Shown in pieces: positions 54,205-63,902 of a DNA stretch of 64,000 nucleotides. The stretch comes from Enterococcus dispar ATCC 51266 (GTDB lineage: Bacteria > Bacillota > Bacilli > Lactobacillales > Enterococcaceae), in assembly GCF_000406945.1 (NCBI RefSeq), contig NZ_KE136354.1:2166664-2230663 (forward strand), in the 5' to 3' direction. The translations under genes were made by a program, and so were the position numbers. Position 1 is the first letter of the stretch; each line of letters begins with the position of its first letter. A model generated the notes under the pieces. That model ran no database searches. It was given only the letters and a program-made list of their open reading frames with translations, and was not told the origin of the DNA.

Positions 54205-55200
54205 ATGAAGAAAGCGTCAATGCAAGATATTGCAGATGCACTAGGAATCTCAAAAAATTCAGTTTCACAAGCATTACGAAATAAACCCGGTGTCAGCCAA
54301 AAAACTAAAAATTTAGTCCAACAAAAAGCGGATGAACTTGGGTACGAATACCAAATTATCAACAGTAATAGCGGAACTCAAAGAATCTTACTAGTTGCAA
54401 CAGAATTTGCTCTTTCACAAACAAGTTTTTTTGGTGAAATTATTAAAAGTATTGAAAATGAGCTTAGAAAAGAAGATTGTCAATTAGCTATTCATCCATT
54501 ATCCCAAAATGAAATTGAAAGTTTAACTTTACCTCCAAATATTTTGGACTACGATGGTGTAATCATATTGTCTCATAGTGACAATAATTACATAAAAGAA
54601 ATATTAGCTACAAAACTACCAGTTATATTGGTTGATCACCATGATCCATCTTTGTTAACAGATGCTATTCTTTCTAAAAATATAGATGGAACATTCCAAG
54701 CGGTCTCACTATTAATTGAAAATGGATTAAATAGAATCGGTTTCATTGGAGATATTAATTTTTCACCGAGTTATTTGGAACGTTATCGTGGCTATCATCG
54801 TGCGCTGAGTGAACATGATTTAATCTACGATAAAAAAATTGAATTAACTCAAATTGAAGAAACACAGGGAGCTCTTTTTAATAAGCTTAAAAGCATTGAA
54901 ACCATGCCAGATGCTTGGTTTTGTGTGAACTCTGGATTAGCCTTTATGTTAAACAGCTATTTACAATCTGCTGGTTATACAATTCCTGAGGATATTAGTA
55001 TTATTTGTTACGATGATACTGAATTCACTCGGATGGCTGTCCCGCCAATCACAAATGTTGCAACGGATTTACACTTTATGGGGCAATTGGCTGTGAATTC
55101 TCTTATGAAAAGAATAACGAATCCTTCTGCTCCTTTTATCCATCAACAAATTATTCCAAATTTGAACATTCGTGGCTCTGTAAAACTGAGAAAATCATAA
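54205..55200 (+). CDS. LacI-family transcriptional regulator of the mannoside island
   Basis: 331 residues. N-terminal helix-turn-helix (MQDIADALGISKNSVSQAL) followed by a sugar-binding sensor domain. It is divergent from the SBP gene. ATG at 54205 has AAGGTG six bases upstream; the GTG at 54196 overlaps that site. A TATAAT at 54168-54173 with a poor -35 is its likely promoter. It probably represses the operon until the sugar is present. Confidence 0.87.
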   Translation: MKKASMQDIADALGISKNSVSQALRNKPGVSQKTKNLVQQKADELGYEYQIINSNSGTQRILLVATEFALSQTSFFGEIIKSIENELRKEDCQLAIHPLSQNEIESLTLPPNILDYDGVIILSHSDNNYIKEILATKLPVILVDHHDPSLLTDAILSKNIDGTFQAVSLLIENGLNRIGFIGDINFSPSYLERYRGYHRALSEHDLIYDKKIELTQIEETQGALFNKLKSIETMPDAWFCVNSGLAFMLNSYLQSAGYTIPEDISIICYDDTEFTRMAVPPITNVATDLHFMGQLAVNSLMKRITNPSAPFIHQQIIPNLNIRGSVKLRKS

Positions 55201-55213
55201 TTTCTACAAAAAA

Positions 55214-55255
55214 AGATTACAAACTACATGACAAATAGTTTGTAATCTCTTTTTT
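55214..55255. terminator. bidirectional terminator between LacI gene and mutS-like gene
   Basis: Arms AGATTACAAACTA and TAGTTTGTAATCT with a 9-base loop and T or A runs on both sides. Confidence 0.85.
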
Positions 55256-55269
55256 AATTATTAAAACCA

Positions 55270-56922
55270 CTACCCCAACACTTGCCAGCTTTTTTCTTGA
55301 TCAAAATAAGCGGCTTCTTTTTTAGCATTGGCAACTAAATCACTTGGATACCCTAAAATACCCAGTAAAGCGATCGCATTGCGGGATTTTGCAGCACCTT
55401 GCCGCAAGCGATAATCAAATGAAATGCCATTTTCAGCCGTGACTTGTTCTTCAAAATGAAGATTGTCGCAACTTTTTTTCAAAATTTCGGTTAATTCAAT
55501 ATCATGGGTAGCTACAAAAGCCAAGCTCGGTTGTTGTCCCAGCCACTCCACGACACTGCTCGAAGCGGCGATTCGCTCGATCGTGTTAGTCCCTTTCAAA
55601 ATTTCATCAATAAAACAATAGCAGCGTTCTTTTGTCGCCACTTTATCCAAAAGGCGTTTAATCGATTTGATTTCGGCTACAAAGTAACTATCTCCTTCAA
55701 ATAAATCATCTTCGACTGCCATAGAGCTTAACACATGACCTGCTTGTAATGTGAAAGCTTCTGCTGTAGCAGTATTAATGGTTTGGGCTAAAATACAATT
55801 AATCGCGATACTTTTGACATAAGTTGATTTACCAGAAGCATTGGAACCAGTCACCAATGTATTTTTTTGCCAGTCAACTGGGTTTGCGACCGCATTTTGA
55901 ATTAAAGGATGATAAATTGCTTCAGCCTCCACGCCACCTGTTTTTACTGTTGGCAAACAGGTTAATGGCATATAGGTACGAAAGTTCAAAATAGCTAAGG
56001 CGACTTCCAAATCTCCTAAATTATCCCACAATGAAATGGCTGCTTCATTGTAACGACTAATTTTTCCCAAGACATAATTATAAGAAATTAACGGCAGTAA
56101 AAAGATCATATTGACTAATTCAAATATAACTTCAGCTTCCGAATTCCCTTTGACGCGAAACGAAAAAGCAAATTTTTCAATTCCCTTAAAGGGTTTGACC
56201 TTTTCCTTTAAATCAGCTTGCAGAGGTGTATCTACTTTACTAAGTTTTTTCGCTAAAACGAGTGTTTGTACCAAATAGCGCATAATCGTCAGTTCCGTTT
56301 CCAAGCGAAATTTTTGAGTGAAATAGAGGACAACATTCAGAAAAAAACTAAATAAAATAACAATTAGAAAAAGTGATGGTTGCAGTGGTAAAGCCAATAA
56401 TGCCAAAATTGGTATACATCCTAAAATAACATATAGCCAAGTATTAGGTAATTTATTTTTACCACCTTCTGCCAAATACTGTTTGGAAAAATTATTGTCT
56501 TGTTTTCCCAAATTAGCAAATAGGTATTGTACTTTTTCTCGTGTCGCGGCATTTTCTGCAAAAAATTTGATTAAAGGTTCATATTGTTTTTGATCGCTAA
56601 AATTATAATTGCGCAAACGTTTATACAATGCCTCTGACCCAACGCTGGAATAAGTGTTGTTTAAAAGTGCAAAAATACTATCCATATCTAAATCATACCA
56701 AGTTAAATCATCGACTTCTGCTGTGTAATGATGGTATTTCTTTTCTTCTAACCAAGCTTTTTTCAAACTTTCTTCGTGATCAAAACGCTTTTGATAAGGT
56801 TGGGCACCCCATTTTTGTTTGATACTTTGTTTTAACTGATAACGGGTACGATAATTCATGGCAATTAAGGCAATGGGCACTAGTACAACTAGCGCCACGA
56901 TTAAAATTATTTCTTGTGACAT
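55270..56922 (-). CDS. MutS-related membrane-anchored ATPase
   Basis: 550 residues. The C-terminal third is a MutS-type ATPase: Walker A VTGSNASGKST, Walker B CYCFIDEILKGTN, and FVATHDIEL. The N-terminal part has a hydrophobic start (residues 2-22) and a pair of helices near 160-205, and lacks the mismatch-binding domain. Such MutS-like proteins are common in Firmicutes and their role is not known; mismatch repair is unlikely. The ATG is preceded by AAGAGGTGG. Confidence 0.82.
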   Translation of the reverse strand: MSQEIILIVALVVLVPIALIAMNYRTRYQLKQSIKQKWGAQPYQKRFDHEESLKKAWLEEKKYHHYTAEVDDLTWYDLDMDSIFALLNNTYSSVGSEALYKRLRNYNFSDQKQYEPLIKFFAENAATREKVQYLFANLGKQDNNFSKQYLAEGGKNKLPNTWLYVILGCIPILALLALPLQPSLFLIVILFSFFLNVVLYFTQKFRLETELTIMRYLVQTLVLAKKLSKVDTPLQADLKEKVKPFKGIEKFAFSFRVKGNSEAEVIFELVNMIFLLPLISYNYVLGKISRYNEAAISLWDNLGDLEVALAILNFRTYMPLTCLPTVKTGGVEAEAIYHPLIQNAVANPVDWQKNTLVTGSNASGKSTYVKSIAINCILAQTINTATAEAFTLQAGHVLSSMAVEDDLFEGDSYFVAEIKSIKRLLDKVATKERCYCFIDEILKGTNTIERIAASSSVVEWLGQQPSLAFVATHDIELTEILKKSCDNLHFEEQVTAENGISFDYRLRQGAAKSRNAIALLGILGYPSDLVANAKKEAAYFDQEKSWQVLG

Positions 56923-57263
56923 CCTGTTTCCACCTCTTATTTTTACTTCATTTTTCTAGCTTTCAGCTCACTTATATAAGCAAAATTGCCGCAAGCCTTC
57001 TGAATTATTGAGGATTTCAAGCATTCAAATGATATAAGAAAAATCATTTCGGTTTTAAAAGCCACGTCCTCTTAAAAAAAGCAATCTGCCCTTATTATAC
57101 CGAATATATTCTTTTCTTTTTGAGATTTTTTTATAACTGAATTTTCAGTACAGTACACAGGGTGTCAATACAACTTGTAATCGCTTTTATGCTAAAATTA
57201 AAACAGATTAAAGAAAAAAATTTAGAAATTATTTTATTCGTTAAATCAGAAAGGGAGTATAGG
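56923..57263. other. intergenic region upstream of the DUF6273 gene
   Basis: No gene seen. TATGCTAAAATT near 57188 is a plausible -10 region for the DUF6273 gene. GGGAG at 57253 is its ribosome binding site. Confidence 0.4.
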
Positions 57264-57881
57264 ATGAAAATTGGCGACATAGTAACGTTTGATCGTTATC
57301 AGTGGCGGATATTAGCAAAAGAGGAGAACCGGCTTTTACTTTTAACTGAAAATATTATCGATCAACGCCCCTACCACCAACAAAAAGGTGACGTAACGTG
57401 GGAAAACAGTGAAATGAGAGCTTACTTAAATGACACTTTTTATCATAGTTTTACGCCGGAAAATCAAGCTAAAATTTTAACCACCGAAATTACAACACCT
57501 GGAAATCCTTGGTACGACGTAACAGGTGGTGCAAAAACCTATGATCGGATTTTTCTTTTAAGTTTAGAAGAAGCCGTTTGTCATTATTTTGGTGACAGTA
57601 GCAAAAATTTAATGCAAAAAAGCCCCAAGCAACGTTATTGGTTCCAAAAGAAAGATCCCAACAATGAAAAACGGCGCACTTTTTATGATGATTATATTTG
57701 GTGGTGGTGGCTACGAACACCCGGACGAAATTTACAGCGGGCCATTTATATTCACGGCGACGGCAATATTGGGATTCAAGGCAATGGTACTTATCGTTAT
57801 AGCAGTCAAACGATTCATCCTTTAACTAGAGATAATAGTGGCGGAGTACGCCCAGCATTGTGGCTAGAAGTAGACGCCTGA
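57264..57881 (+). CDS. DUF6273 domain protein
   Basis: 205 residues. The pattern WRILAKEENRLLLLTENII near the N-terminus, LNDTFYHSF, WWWWLRTPG and VRPALWL near the end is that of the DUF6273 domain, seen in many Firmicutes proteins and related to formylglycine-like or lectin-like folds. Here it stands alone and has no signal peptide. The ATG at 57264 has GGGAG six bases upstream; the longer reading from 57162 is unlikely. Confidence 0.8.
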   Translation: MKIGDIVTFDRYQWRILAKEENRLLLLTENIIDQRPYHQQKGDVTWENSEMRAYLNDTFYHSFTPENQAKILTTEITTPGNPWYDVTGGAKTYDRIFLLSLEEAVCHYFGDSSKNLMQKSPKQRYWFQKKDPNNEKRRTFYDDYIWWWWLRTPGRNLQRAIYIHGDGNIGIQGNGTYRYSSQTIHPLTRDNSGGVRPALWLEVDA

Positions 57882-57910
57882 CAAAATTAGATCTTTATGA
57901 AATGGACTAA

Positions 57911-57969
57911 AAAACACCAATTTCAAAAGACGAAAGCACAAAAGGCGCTGTCTAGAAATTGGTGTTTTT
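57911..57969. terminator. terminator between DUF6273 gene and rplI
   Basis: Arms AAAACACCAATTTC and GAAATTGGTGTTTT with a 30-base loop that may itself be partly paired. T run on the right. Confidence 0.7.
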
Positions 57970-58003
57970 GATTTAATTTGGATCATTCAGACTGTAAATG
58001 TGC

Positions 58004-58456
58004 TTATTCTTCTCCCACATGTACTTTTAAAGTGGCTGTTACATCTGGGTGCAGCTTCGCAGGCACATTGGTAAAACCTAAAGAACGGATAGGATTTTCC
58101 AATTCGATTTTACGTTTGTCAATTTTAACCTTGTATTGTTTTTCCAAGGCTGTGGCGATTTGTTTGGAAGGAATGGAACCAAATAAGCGGCCGTCTTCTC
58201 CGGCTTTGGCTTTTAATTCAATGACTGTTTCTTCTTTTTCCAATTTTTCTTTTAACGCTTTGGCTTCAGCCAAAATTTCAGCTTCGTGTTTATCTTGGGC
58301 TTTCTTTTTAGCAGCAAGCTCAGCCACATTGCCTTTATTGGCTTCTTGCGCCAATTTATTTTTAATTAAATAGTTTTGGGCGTAACCAGTAGGAACTTCT
58401 TTGATTTCACCTTTTTTACCTTTGCCTTTTACATCAGCTAAAAAAATAACTTTCAT
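58004..58456 (-). CDS. rplI: 50S ribosomal protein L9
   Basis: 150 residues, standard length. N-terminal 23S-binding domain ([20 protein letters not shown]) linked by a long helix to the C-terminal domain. GAGGAG precedes the ATG. It follows gdpP as in most Firmicutes. Confidence 0.97.
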   Translation of the reverse strand: MKVIFLADVKGKGKKGEIKEVPTGYAQNYLIKNKLAQEANKGNVAELAAKKKAQDKHEAEILAEAKALKEKLEKEETVIELKAKAGEDGRLFGSIPSKQIATALEKQYKVKIDKRKIELENPIRSLGFTNVPAKLHPDVTATLKVHVGEE

Positions 58457-58648
58457 GTAATTTCCTCCTCATAAAGATGTTTAATTGACCTTTTAGCAAC
58501 GGAGAAGCCACATATCGCCTAAACGAACTTGTGTCAATTTCCCTTGCTAACAGTCAAATTAAGTCTTAATTTTGCCATGGACCTGGTTATTGCCATCGAT
58601 TTATACTCTTTTTGCGTAATAATCATTGCGGCATCTCCACAGCCAATT

Positions 58649-60598
58649 TTATTCTTTCTTCAAACTGTGCTGTATTTCATTATAAAGCATTGTTTTCACT
58701 TCGTTAAGGGATTTCTCTTTGATTTGTGTTGCGGCATTGGTAAAGTGGCCGCCTCCACCCATATCTTCCATAATGGCTTGTACATTAATTTTGCCATTAC
58801 TGCGAGCAGAAATTCCCACTAAGCCATCTTTTCTTTTCGTAATAACAAAAGAGGCTTGTACATCATTCATAGAAAGCAATGTATCTGCCGTTTTGGCAGT
58901 CGTTACGCTGTCATAAACTTTATCTTCACTGGCACAGGCTACAACTACATCTTGATCGATAAATTCACTTTTTGAGACCAATTCACTAATTTCTAAAAAC
59001 GAGGTTAAATCAGAACTTAAGATATATTGCACTAATTCACCGTTGGCTCCTCGTGATTTTAAATAACTAGCAATGTCAAAAGTTCTCGAACTGGTACGGA
59101 CGGAAAAATTTTTCGTATCAACAAAAATTCCTGCTAATAATAACGTTGCAGTCAATTTATCCAATTGTTTTTGAGCGTTACTTTGATATTGAATCAACTC
59201 TCCGACTAATTCGGAAGCAGATGAAGCAGATGACTCAATATAGGTTAACAGGGGTTGGTTAGGAAACTCTTCCCCTCGGCGATGATGATCAATGATAACA
59301 ACTTTATCAAACTTCTCATAGAGCTCCTGAGAGATCGATAGCGAAGGTTTATGGTAGTCTACCATCACTAACAGACTATTTTGCTTAATCTGCCCTAATG
59401 CTTGCTTAACGGAGATTAAATGGCCTTCTAAAGCTTCATCTTTATGGATTTCGGCTAAGCAACGTTCTACATCAGGAATCAATTCATTTTCATTGATGAC
59501 CACATAGCTCGTTTTTCCTTGAAAATCAGCAAGAGTTGCTACCCCATAAGCAGAACCTATCGCATCCATATCCGGATAACGATGTCCCATGATATAAATA
59601 TCTTCTGCACTTGCCAAAATTTTATTGAGCGCCGTTCCCATCGCTCGCGAGCGAACACGCGTTCGTTTTGTTACACTCGCGGTTTTGCCACCATAAAACT
59701 TTGGTTTGGCTTCATCGTTGGCTTCTTTTACCACTACCTGATCGCCACCTCGTACTAAAGCAATATCCAAACAGGTTTGTGCGACTTCACCGATTTTTTC
59801 TCCAGTTTCATCCCCATAACTAATGCCCATACTAATCGTCAATGGAATAGATTGTTCTTCAGCGGCAGTCCGGATTTTGTCTAATAAAGAAAATTGTTCT
59901 TGGGCCATTTTCTTTATATCAGAAGCATGAGCAACGAAATAAAAACGTTCAGCATTCAATCGTTTCAAGTAAATGTCATATTCATCTGACCAGTCAGAAA
60001 TAAAGGTCGTCACAAAAGAATTCAGATAAGATGTTTCTTTATCATCCATTTTATCCACGACATCGTCGTAATTATCTACGGAGATAATACCAATCGCAGT
60101 TTGTTGATTTTCTTGATAGTTTTGGGCGGCTACCTCAGCAGTACGATCAAGTAAAAAGATAATATTTTTTTTACGATCAATGATATATTCAAAACTTCGA
60201 TCTTCTACTCGCATCGAGCCATCGTCTTTGCTGCCAACTAATAATGGTTTCAGCGTTTTATCCCAAAGTAGCTCTTGACCGACTTGTTCTTTTAAATCTA
60301 AAGCACGATGATTCATCCAGTCCAGGCGAAATGTTTTGGGCTCATAGATAAAAATAATTGATGGCGATACGCTAGATAAAAACTTTGAATTATCAATAGC
60401 AATTTGCGCAGATTCGCGAATACGTTTATCATCTGTCAACGCATTTAAATTTTGTAAAGTATAATAAACATAGTAAATAAAGATATTTAGTGCAGCAAAA
60501 ATGGCAATGTTTGCCCATAGATGGGGGTTAAACACCAAACAAATGAACTCTACAATGAAAATCAGTACCATCACTTTTAGAAAAGGGTATTTTTTCAT
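58649..60598 (-). CDS. gdpP: cyclic-di-AMP phosphodiesterase GdpP
   Basis: 649 residues. Two N-terminal membrane helices (residues 6-45), a PAS-like domain, a degenerate GGDEF domain (ALVRGGDQ) and a DHH/DHHA1 phosphodiesterase (GHRYPDMDAIGS, VMVDYHKP, VIIDHHRR). It cleaves c-di-AMP to pApA and so affects cell-wall stress, potassium balance and beta-lactam tolerance. All expected catalytic motifs are kept. Confidence 0.96.
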   Translation of the reverse strand: MKKYPFLKVMVLIFIVEFICLVFNPHLWANIAIFAALNIFIYYVYYTLQNLNALTDDKRIRESAQIAIDNSKFLSSVSPSIIFIYEPKTFRLDWMNHRALDLKEQVGQELLWDKTLKPLLVGSKDDGSMRVEDRSFEYIIDRKKNIIFLLDRTAEVAAQNYQENQQTAIGIISVDNYDDVVDKMDDKETSYLNSFVTTFISDWSDEYDIYLKRLNAERFYFVAHASDIKKMAQEQFSLLDKIRTAAEEQSIPLTISMGISYGDETGEKIGEVAQTCLDIALVRGGDQVVVKEANDEAKPKFYGGKTASVTKRTRVRSRAMGTALNKILASAEDIYIMGHRYPDMDAIGSAYGVATLADFQGKTSYVVINENELIPDVERCLAEIHKDEALEGHLISVKQALGQIKQNSLLVMVDYHKPSLSISQELYEKFDKVVIIDHHRRGEEFPNQPLLTYIESSASSASELVGELIQYQSNAQKQLDKLTATLLLAGIFVDTKNFSVRTSSRTFDIASYLKSRGANGELVQYILSSDLTSFLEISELVSKSEFIDQDVVVACASEDKVYDSVTTAKTADTLLSMNDVQASFVITKRKDGLVGISARSNGKINVQAIMEDMGGGGHFTNAATQIKEKSLNEVKTMLYNEIQHSLKKE

Positions 60599-60806
60599 AG
60601 CTTACTCCTCATTTTAACGTCTTGTCATGGAGGCAATCTTAGTCTTTAGCCAAAATAGGCCTTAACACTAGTAAACCCACTTATCCAGACGTAAAAATTT
60701 TATCACAACAAAACCAGCAAAATTTACATTTTTGCTATCCTTCATTTTAGCATAAATCCTATAATAGCGCGATTTTTAGTCTTTTTCTCCTAAAGTCATC
60801 CCAAAA

Positions 60807-60822
60807 TGTTTCACGTGAAACA
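60807..60822. promoter_or_regulatory. parS site
   Basis: TGTTTCACGTGAAACA, a perfect match to the parS consensus TGTTNCACGTGAAACA bound by ParB/Spo0J for chromosome segregation. Confidence 0.88.
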
Positions 60823-61160
60823 TTTTTACTATCATGATGGCAGTGATTCTCTTATTTCATCATAAAACAATGAATCAAGATTGAGAAATTATGGCGGTTT
60901 TTACGCTCTTTATCAAAAGAATAGCTGAATAGGTGGTGATGCAAAAAAATAAAAGAAAAATTTTTACTTTCAGTCTCGTTGTTAAAATTACAGCTAACTA
61001 TAAGTCTTAGACAACTAAAATCATTTTCAACAACATTTCAAATACTATTACCAATTTCCACGTAATAAATAACAAAAAAATAAAATGTATAAGTATTCAA
61101 TATATACGGTAGCATCTTGTTTTTAATTTCACAAGATAATATTCTTCGTATTTTTTGCTT

Positions 61161-61195
61161 CAATAAAGTTTTCCACATTGTGGAAAACTTTATTG
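61161..61195. repeat. 35-bp near-perfect palindrome
   Basis: Arms CAATAAAGTTTTCCACA and TGTGGAAAACTTTATTG around one T. As RNA it would be a very stable hairpin, as DNA a cruciform or double site. The inner TTTTCCACA/TGTGGAAAA resembles a DnaA box with a change. Confidence 0.8.
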
Positions 61196-61389
61196 TGATT
61201 TCGTGTGCATTTCTGCAATATAACTTGTTAAATCAAGGGATCACGTCTGTTACGGAATTGTGGATAAGTATAGATTTTTTTATAGGTTTTCTTTGCTTAA
61301 ACAAAAAAATTTCTAGTCGATTTTATAGATACCTCAGGCATCTAACTAGAATATAAATTTTTAGTTCCAGAATTTTAAAGGATAAAAAA

Positions 61390-61417
61390 ACACCTCAGTC
61401 TTAAAGACTGAGGTGTA
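61390..61417. terminator. terminator after rpsR
   Basis: Arms ACACCTCAGTC and GACTGAGGTGT with loop TTAAA, poly-A on the left giving poly-T on the minus strand. It ends the rpsF-ssb-rpsR operon. Confidence 0.9.
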
Positions 61418-61426
61418 AAATAATTT

Positions 61427-61663
61427 TTATTCTTCGCCTACGAAAGGTAGTAAGCCCATAATCCGTGCGCGTTTGATCGCTACGGTAATTTTACGTTGGT
61501 TTTTCGCGCCTGTACCAGTTACACGACGTGGCAAAATTTTGCCTCGTTCTGAAATGAATCGTTTTAACAATTCAATATCTTTGTAATCGATATGTTCGAT
61601 ATGGTTAGCTGCGATATAGTCTACTTTGCGACGTTTACGTCCGCCTCTTCTTTGTTGTGCCAT
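61427..61663 (-). CDS. rpsR: 30S ribosomal protein S18
   Basis: 78 residues. Basic N-terminus ([11 protein letters not shown]) and the family core [27 protein letters not shown] precedes the ATG. Last gene of the operon. Confidence 0.97.
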   Translation of the reverse strand: MAQQRRGGRKRRKVDYIAANHIEHIDYKDIELLKRFISERGKILPRRVTGTGAKNQRKITVAIKRARIMGLLPFVGEE

Positions 61664-61686
61664 CCTATTTCCCTCCTATCAATTGC

Positions 61687-62217
61687 TTAGAATGGTAAAT
61701 CATCGTCTGAAATGTCGATGGTTGATGCGTCAGACCCGAATGGATCAGAAGTGTCGCGATCAAAACTCGGCATTCCGCTGTTTTGAGAAGGTTGGTTTTG
61801 ATTAAAATTGTTTTGTTGGCTGGCACCACCGTAATTATTGTTGAAACCACCGCCACCGTTAGTAGTTGACCCACCTTGTTGACGTTGTTCATTTGCAGAA
61901 CGTGATTCTAATAATTGGAAGTTTTCAGCAACCACTTCAGTTACGTAAACACGTTGACCTTGTTGGTTTTCATAATTCCGTGTTTGGATGCGGCCAGTAA
62001 CACCTAGCAGCGTTCCTTTACGGGCATAATTCGCTAAAGTTTCGGCTGGTTTACGCCAAATCACACAATTGATAAAATCTGCTTCGCGGTCTCCGCTTTG
62101 GTTCGTGAAGTTACGATTTACTGCTAAAGTAAATGTCGCAACTGCTGCACCATTCGCTGTATAACGCAAATCAGGATCTTTGGTTAATCTGCCGACTAAA
62201 ACTACATTGTTAATCAA
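61687..62217 (-). CDS. ssb: single-stranded DNA-binding protein
   Basis: 176 residues. N-terminal OB fold ([20 protein letters not shown]), a Gly/Gln/Asn-rich linker and the acidic tip DISDDDLPF that recruits repair and replication proteins. GAGGAGATG-type site lies before the ATG. It lies between rpsF and rpsR as in other Firmicutes. Confidence 0.97.
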   Translation of the reverse strand: MINNVVLVGRLTKDPDLRYTANGAAVATFTLAVNRNFTNQSGDREADFINCVIWRKPAETLANYARKGTLLGVTGRIQTRNYENQQGQRVYVTEVVAENFQLLESRSANEQRQQGGSTTNGGGGFNNNYGGASQQNNFNQNQPSQNSGMPSFDRDTSDPFGSDASTIDISDDDLPF

Positions 62218-62243
62218 ACCGGATCATCTCCTCGTCATAGATT

Positions 62244-62259
62244 TGTTTCACGTGAAACA
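62244..62259. promoter_or_regulatory. parS site between rpsF and ssb
   Basis: TGTTTCACGTGAAACA, perfect match to the consensus. It lies in the short gap of the operon, so ParB binding there must coexist with transcription. Confidence 0.88.
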
Positions 62260-62262
62260 ATA

Positions 62263-62562
62263 TTAAGCTTCTTCCTTAACGATCATGTGACGCAAAATGC
62301 CGTCATTGATCTTAGCCAAACGGTCAAATTCATTGATCGCTGGAGCATCTGATGGAGAAGTAACTTTGACGATATGATAGATGCCTTCACGGAATCCGTT
62401 CATTTCATACGCTAGACGGCGTTTTTCCCAATCTTTTGATTCAACAACTTCAGCGCCGTTGTCTTTTAAGATTGCATCAAAACGTTCGATCAAAGCAGTT
62501 TTTGCTTCTTCATCAATGTTTGGACGAATGATGTACATGATTTCATACTTCGTGTTTTCCAT
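62263..62562 (-). CDS. rpsF: 30S ribosomal protein S6
   Basis: 99 residues. [12 protein letters not shown] at the N-terminus and [17 protein letters not shown] are typical. AGGGAGGTG precedes the ATG. First gene of the operon; pairs with S18 on the ribosome platform. Confidence 0.97.
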   Translation of the reverse strand: MENTKYEIMYIIRPNIDEEAKTALIERFDAILKDNGAEVVESKDWEKRRLAYEMNGFREGIYHIVKVTSPSDAPAINEFDRLAKINDGILRHMIVKEEA

Positions 62563-62673
62563 TGATTTTTCACCTCCCTATGGACTTTAGGCCCTTAGTG
62601 TTCTAAGAGCAGAGAGAGTATCATTGAGACTACTCACAAAGTAGAATTATACAGGAAACGTCCGATTAAAGCA
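62563..62673 (-). promoter_or_regulatory. promoter and leader of the rpsF operon
   Basis: On the minus strand TTGCTT (62667-62672), 17-base spacer, TATAAT (62644-62649). The 75-base leader has a short hairpin CTTAG/TAAG and GGCC-containing stem GGCCTAAAGTCC. In Firmicutes the S6-S18 complex can bind its own leader; whether this is such a site I cannot tell. Confidence 0.7.
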
Positions 62674-62878
62674 AGAATTTTTTATTTTCTACTTCAGATA
62701 TTTGCTTTTGCTCCTTCATTTTTATTTACGCATTTTGACAGGAATTTTTTTTAATTTTTAAAATATGGCATAATAATGTCAACTGCTTTACTGTCTGTCA
62801 TTATTTTCGCTTGATCCAACTGAAATTTTAGCCGTTGACAGGATAAATCAAATAATTATTTCAATAAAGGAGCACAGC
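62674..62878. other. intergenic region between rpsF promoter and the kinase gene
   Basis: No gene seen. A TTGACAGG..AATAATT stretch (62834-62860) may be the promoter of the kinase-like gene. Nothing else stands out. Confidence 0.4.
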
Positions 62879-63811
62879 ATGGCTAATAAAACCTATTTCA
62901 CCGCAACCATTCACGATATTGCGTCATGGCTTGCTATTTATCAAAGTAAAAATGCCTTTGCGCCGCTGATTCAAGCAATTTTTGAAAAAGAACAGTTACC
63001 CTATGGACCCCTCAAAAATTTGACCTCTGCTTCTAATGCAATTTTTGGAGTAGGAAAAGATTATGTCATCAAGCTTTTTATGCCAACAGAAACGAGTTAT
63101 AGCAATCCTTTAGCCGCAAAAATCGAAAAAGCCGGACTAACTCATGCCAATCGTGTGATTCCTTCACCTAAATTATTTGCCAGTGGTATTATCTATGACA
63201 AATATAATTTTTCTTATTTAATCATGGAGCAAATTGCAGGCATTGATTTTACAGCTTTTTCACCAGCAGAAAAAAGACCTTTTGTTCCGACGGTAAAAGA
63301 ATTTTCCCATAATTTGGCCACTTTTTTTCCCGATCCAGATATTCCTATCCTAACAAAAGAAGAATGTTTGAGTAATCCCCGCTGGTCTGTTTTTCCAGAA
63401 AGCTTTCAAGCCGAGCGCAAAAAAATCATTTTGACAACCAACTTTGATGCACCAGTTTTTGTTCACGGTGATTTCAAAGCGGCTAATTTGCTTTGCACCG
63501 CTTCAAATCAGTTAAATGTTATCGATTTTGCAGATTGTTATTTTGCCCCCAAAGAGTATGAATGGCCCTATTTAATCTTTGGCTTATTTGGTTGTGATAC
63601 CGCAATGATCAACACCTACTTTGCAAAAGAACTTGATGCTACTTTTATTCAGACTCTTACTGGCGCTTTTCTAATGCATAAGTTTGGCGCTAATCTTTTG
63701 AGCCAAATTTTTGATTTAAAGCACATCGATTTGGCCACTATCACTAGCCTTCCCGCATTAACGACAGTTCTAACCGAGTGTCTCGCCCAGGAAACATTTT
63801 TAACGGAATAA
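62879..63811 (+). CDS. APH/choline-kinase-fold phosphotransferase
   Basis: 310 residues. Kinase-like fold with the catalytic loop FVHGDFKAANLL and metal-binding IDFADC. The family covers aminoglycoside phosphotransferases, homoserine kinases and sugar kinases; there is no sign that this one inactivates antibiotics. AAGGAG precedes the ATG. Single gene followed by a terminator. Confidence 0.8.
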   Translation: MANKTYFTATIHDIASWLAIYQSKNAFAPLIQAIFEKEQLPYGPLKNLTSASNAIFGVGKDYVIKLFMPTETSYSNPLAAKIEKAGLTHANRVIPSPKLFASGIIYDKYNFSYLIMEQIAGIDFTAFSPAEKRPFVPTVKEFSHNLATFFPDPDIPILTKEECLSNPRWSVFPESFQAERKKIILTTNFDAPVFVHGDFKAANLLCTASNQLNVIDFADCYFAPKEYEWPYLIFGLFGCDTAMINTYFAKELDATFIQTLTGAFLMHKFGANLLSQIFDLKHIDLATITSLPALTTVLTECLAQETFLTE

Positions 63812-63825
63812 TTTTATGTCTGTTG

Positions 63826-63858
63826 GGCAAAAGTTATCAACAGTGGATAACTTTTGCC
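63826..63858 (+). terminator. terminator after kinase-like gene
   Basis: Perfect arms GGCAAAAGTTATC and GATAACTTTTGCC with a 7-base loop, followed by TTTAAA. It includes a TTATCAACA/TGGATAA pair, a near match to the DnaA box. A perfect TTATCCACA follows at 63875-63883. Confidence 0.75.
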
Positions 63859-63902
63859 TTTAAAAAAACATTTTTTATCCACAGCATCTTTAAACGCCAT
63901 TA

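Larger units (their letters stand above)
60599..61389. other. long intergenic region between gdpP and rpsR
   Basis: About 790 bases with no supported gene. It contains a perfect parS (60807-60822), a large palindrome (61161-61195) and a perfect DnaA box TTATCCACA on the minus strand (61258-61267). Single DnaA boxes do not make an origin, but the cluster of replication-linked sites is notable. The gdpP promoter is expected near 60640-60760. Confidence 0.6.

Noticed and set aside
60599..61426. Chromosomal replication origin
   Set aside because: Only one perfect DnaA box, no AT-rich unwinding element with box cluster and no dnaA-dnaN genes; the origin is probably near but outside the window.
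62879..63811. Aminoglycoside resistance gene
   Set aside because: Only the general kinase fold is seen; the family is broad and the gene sits in a core region.
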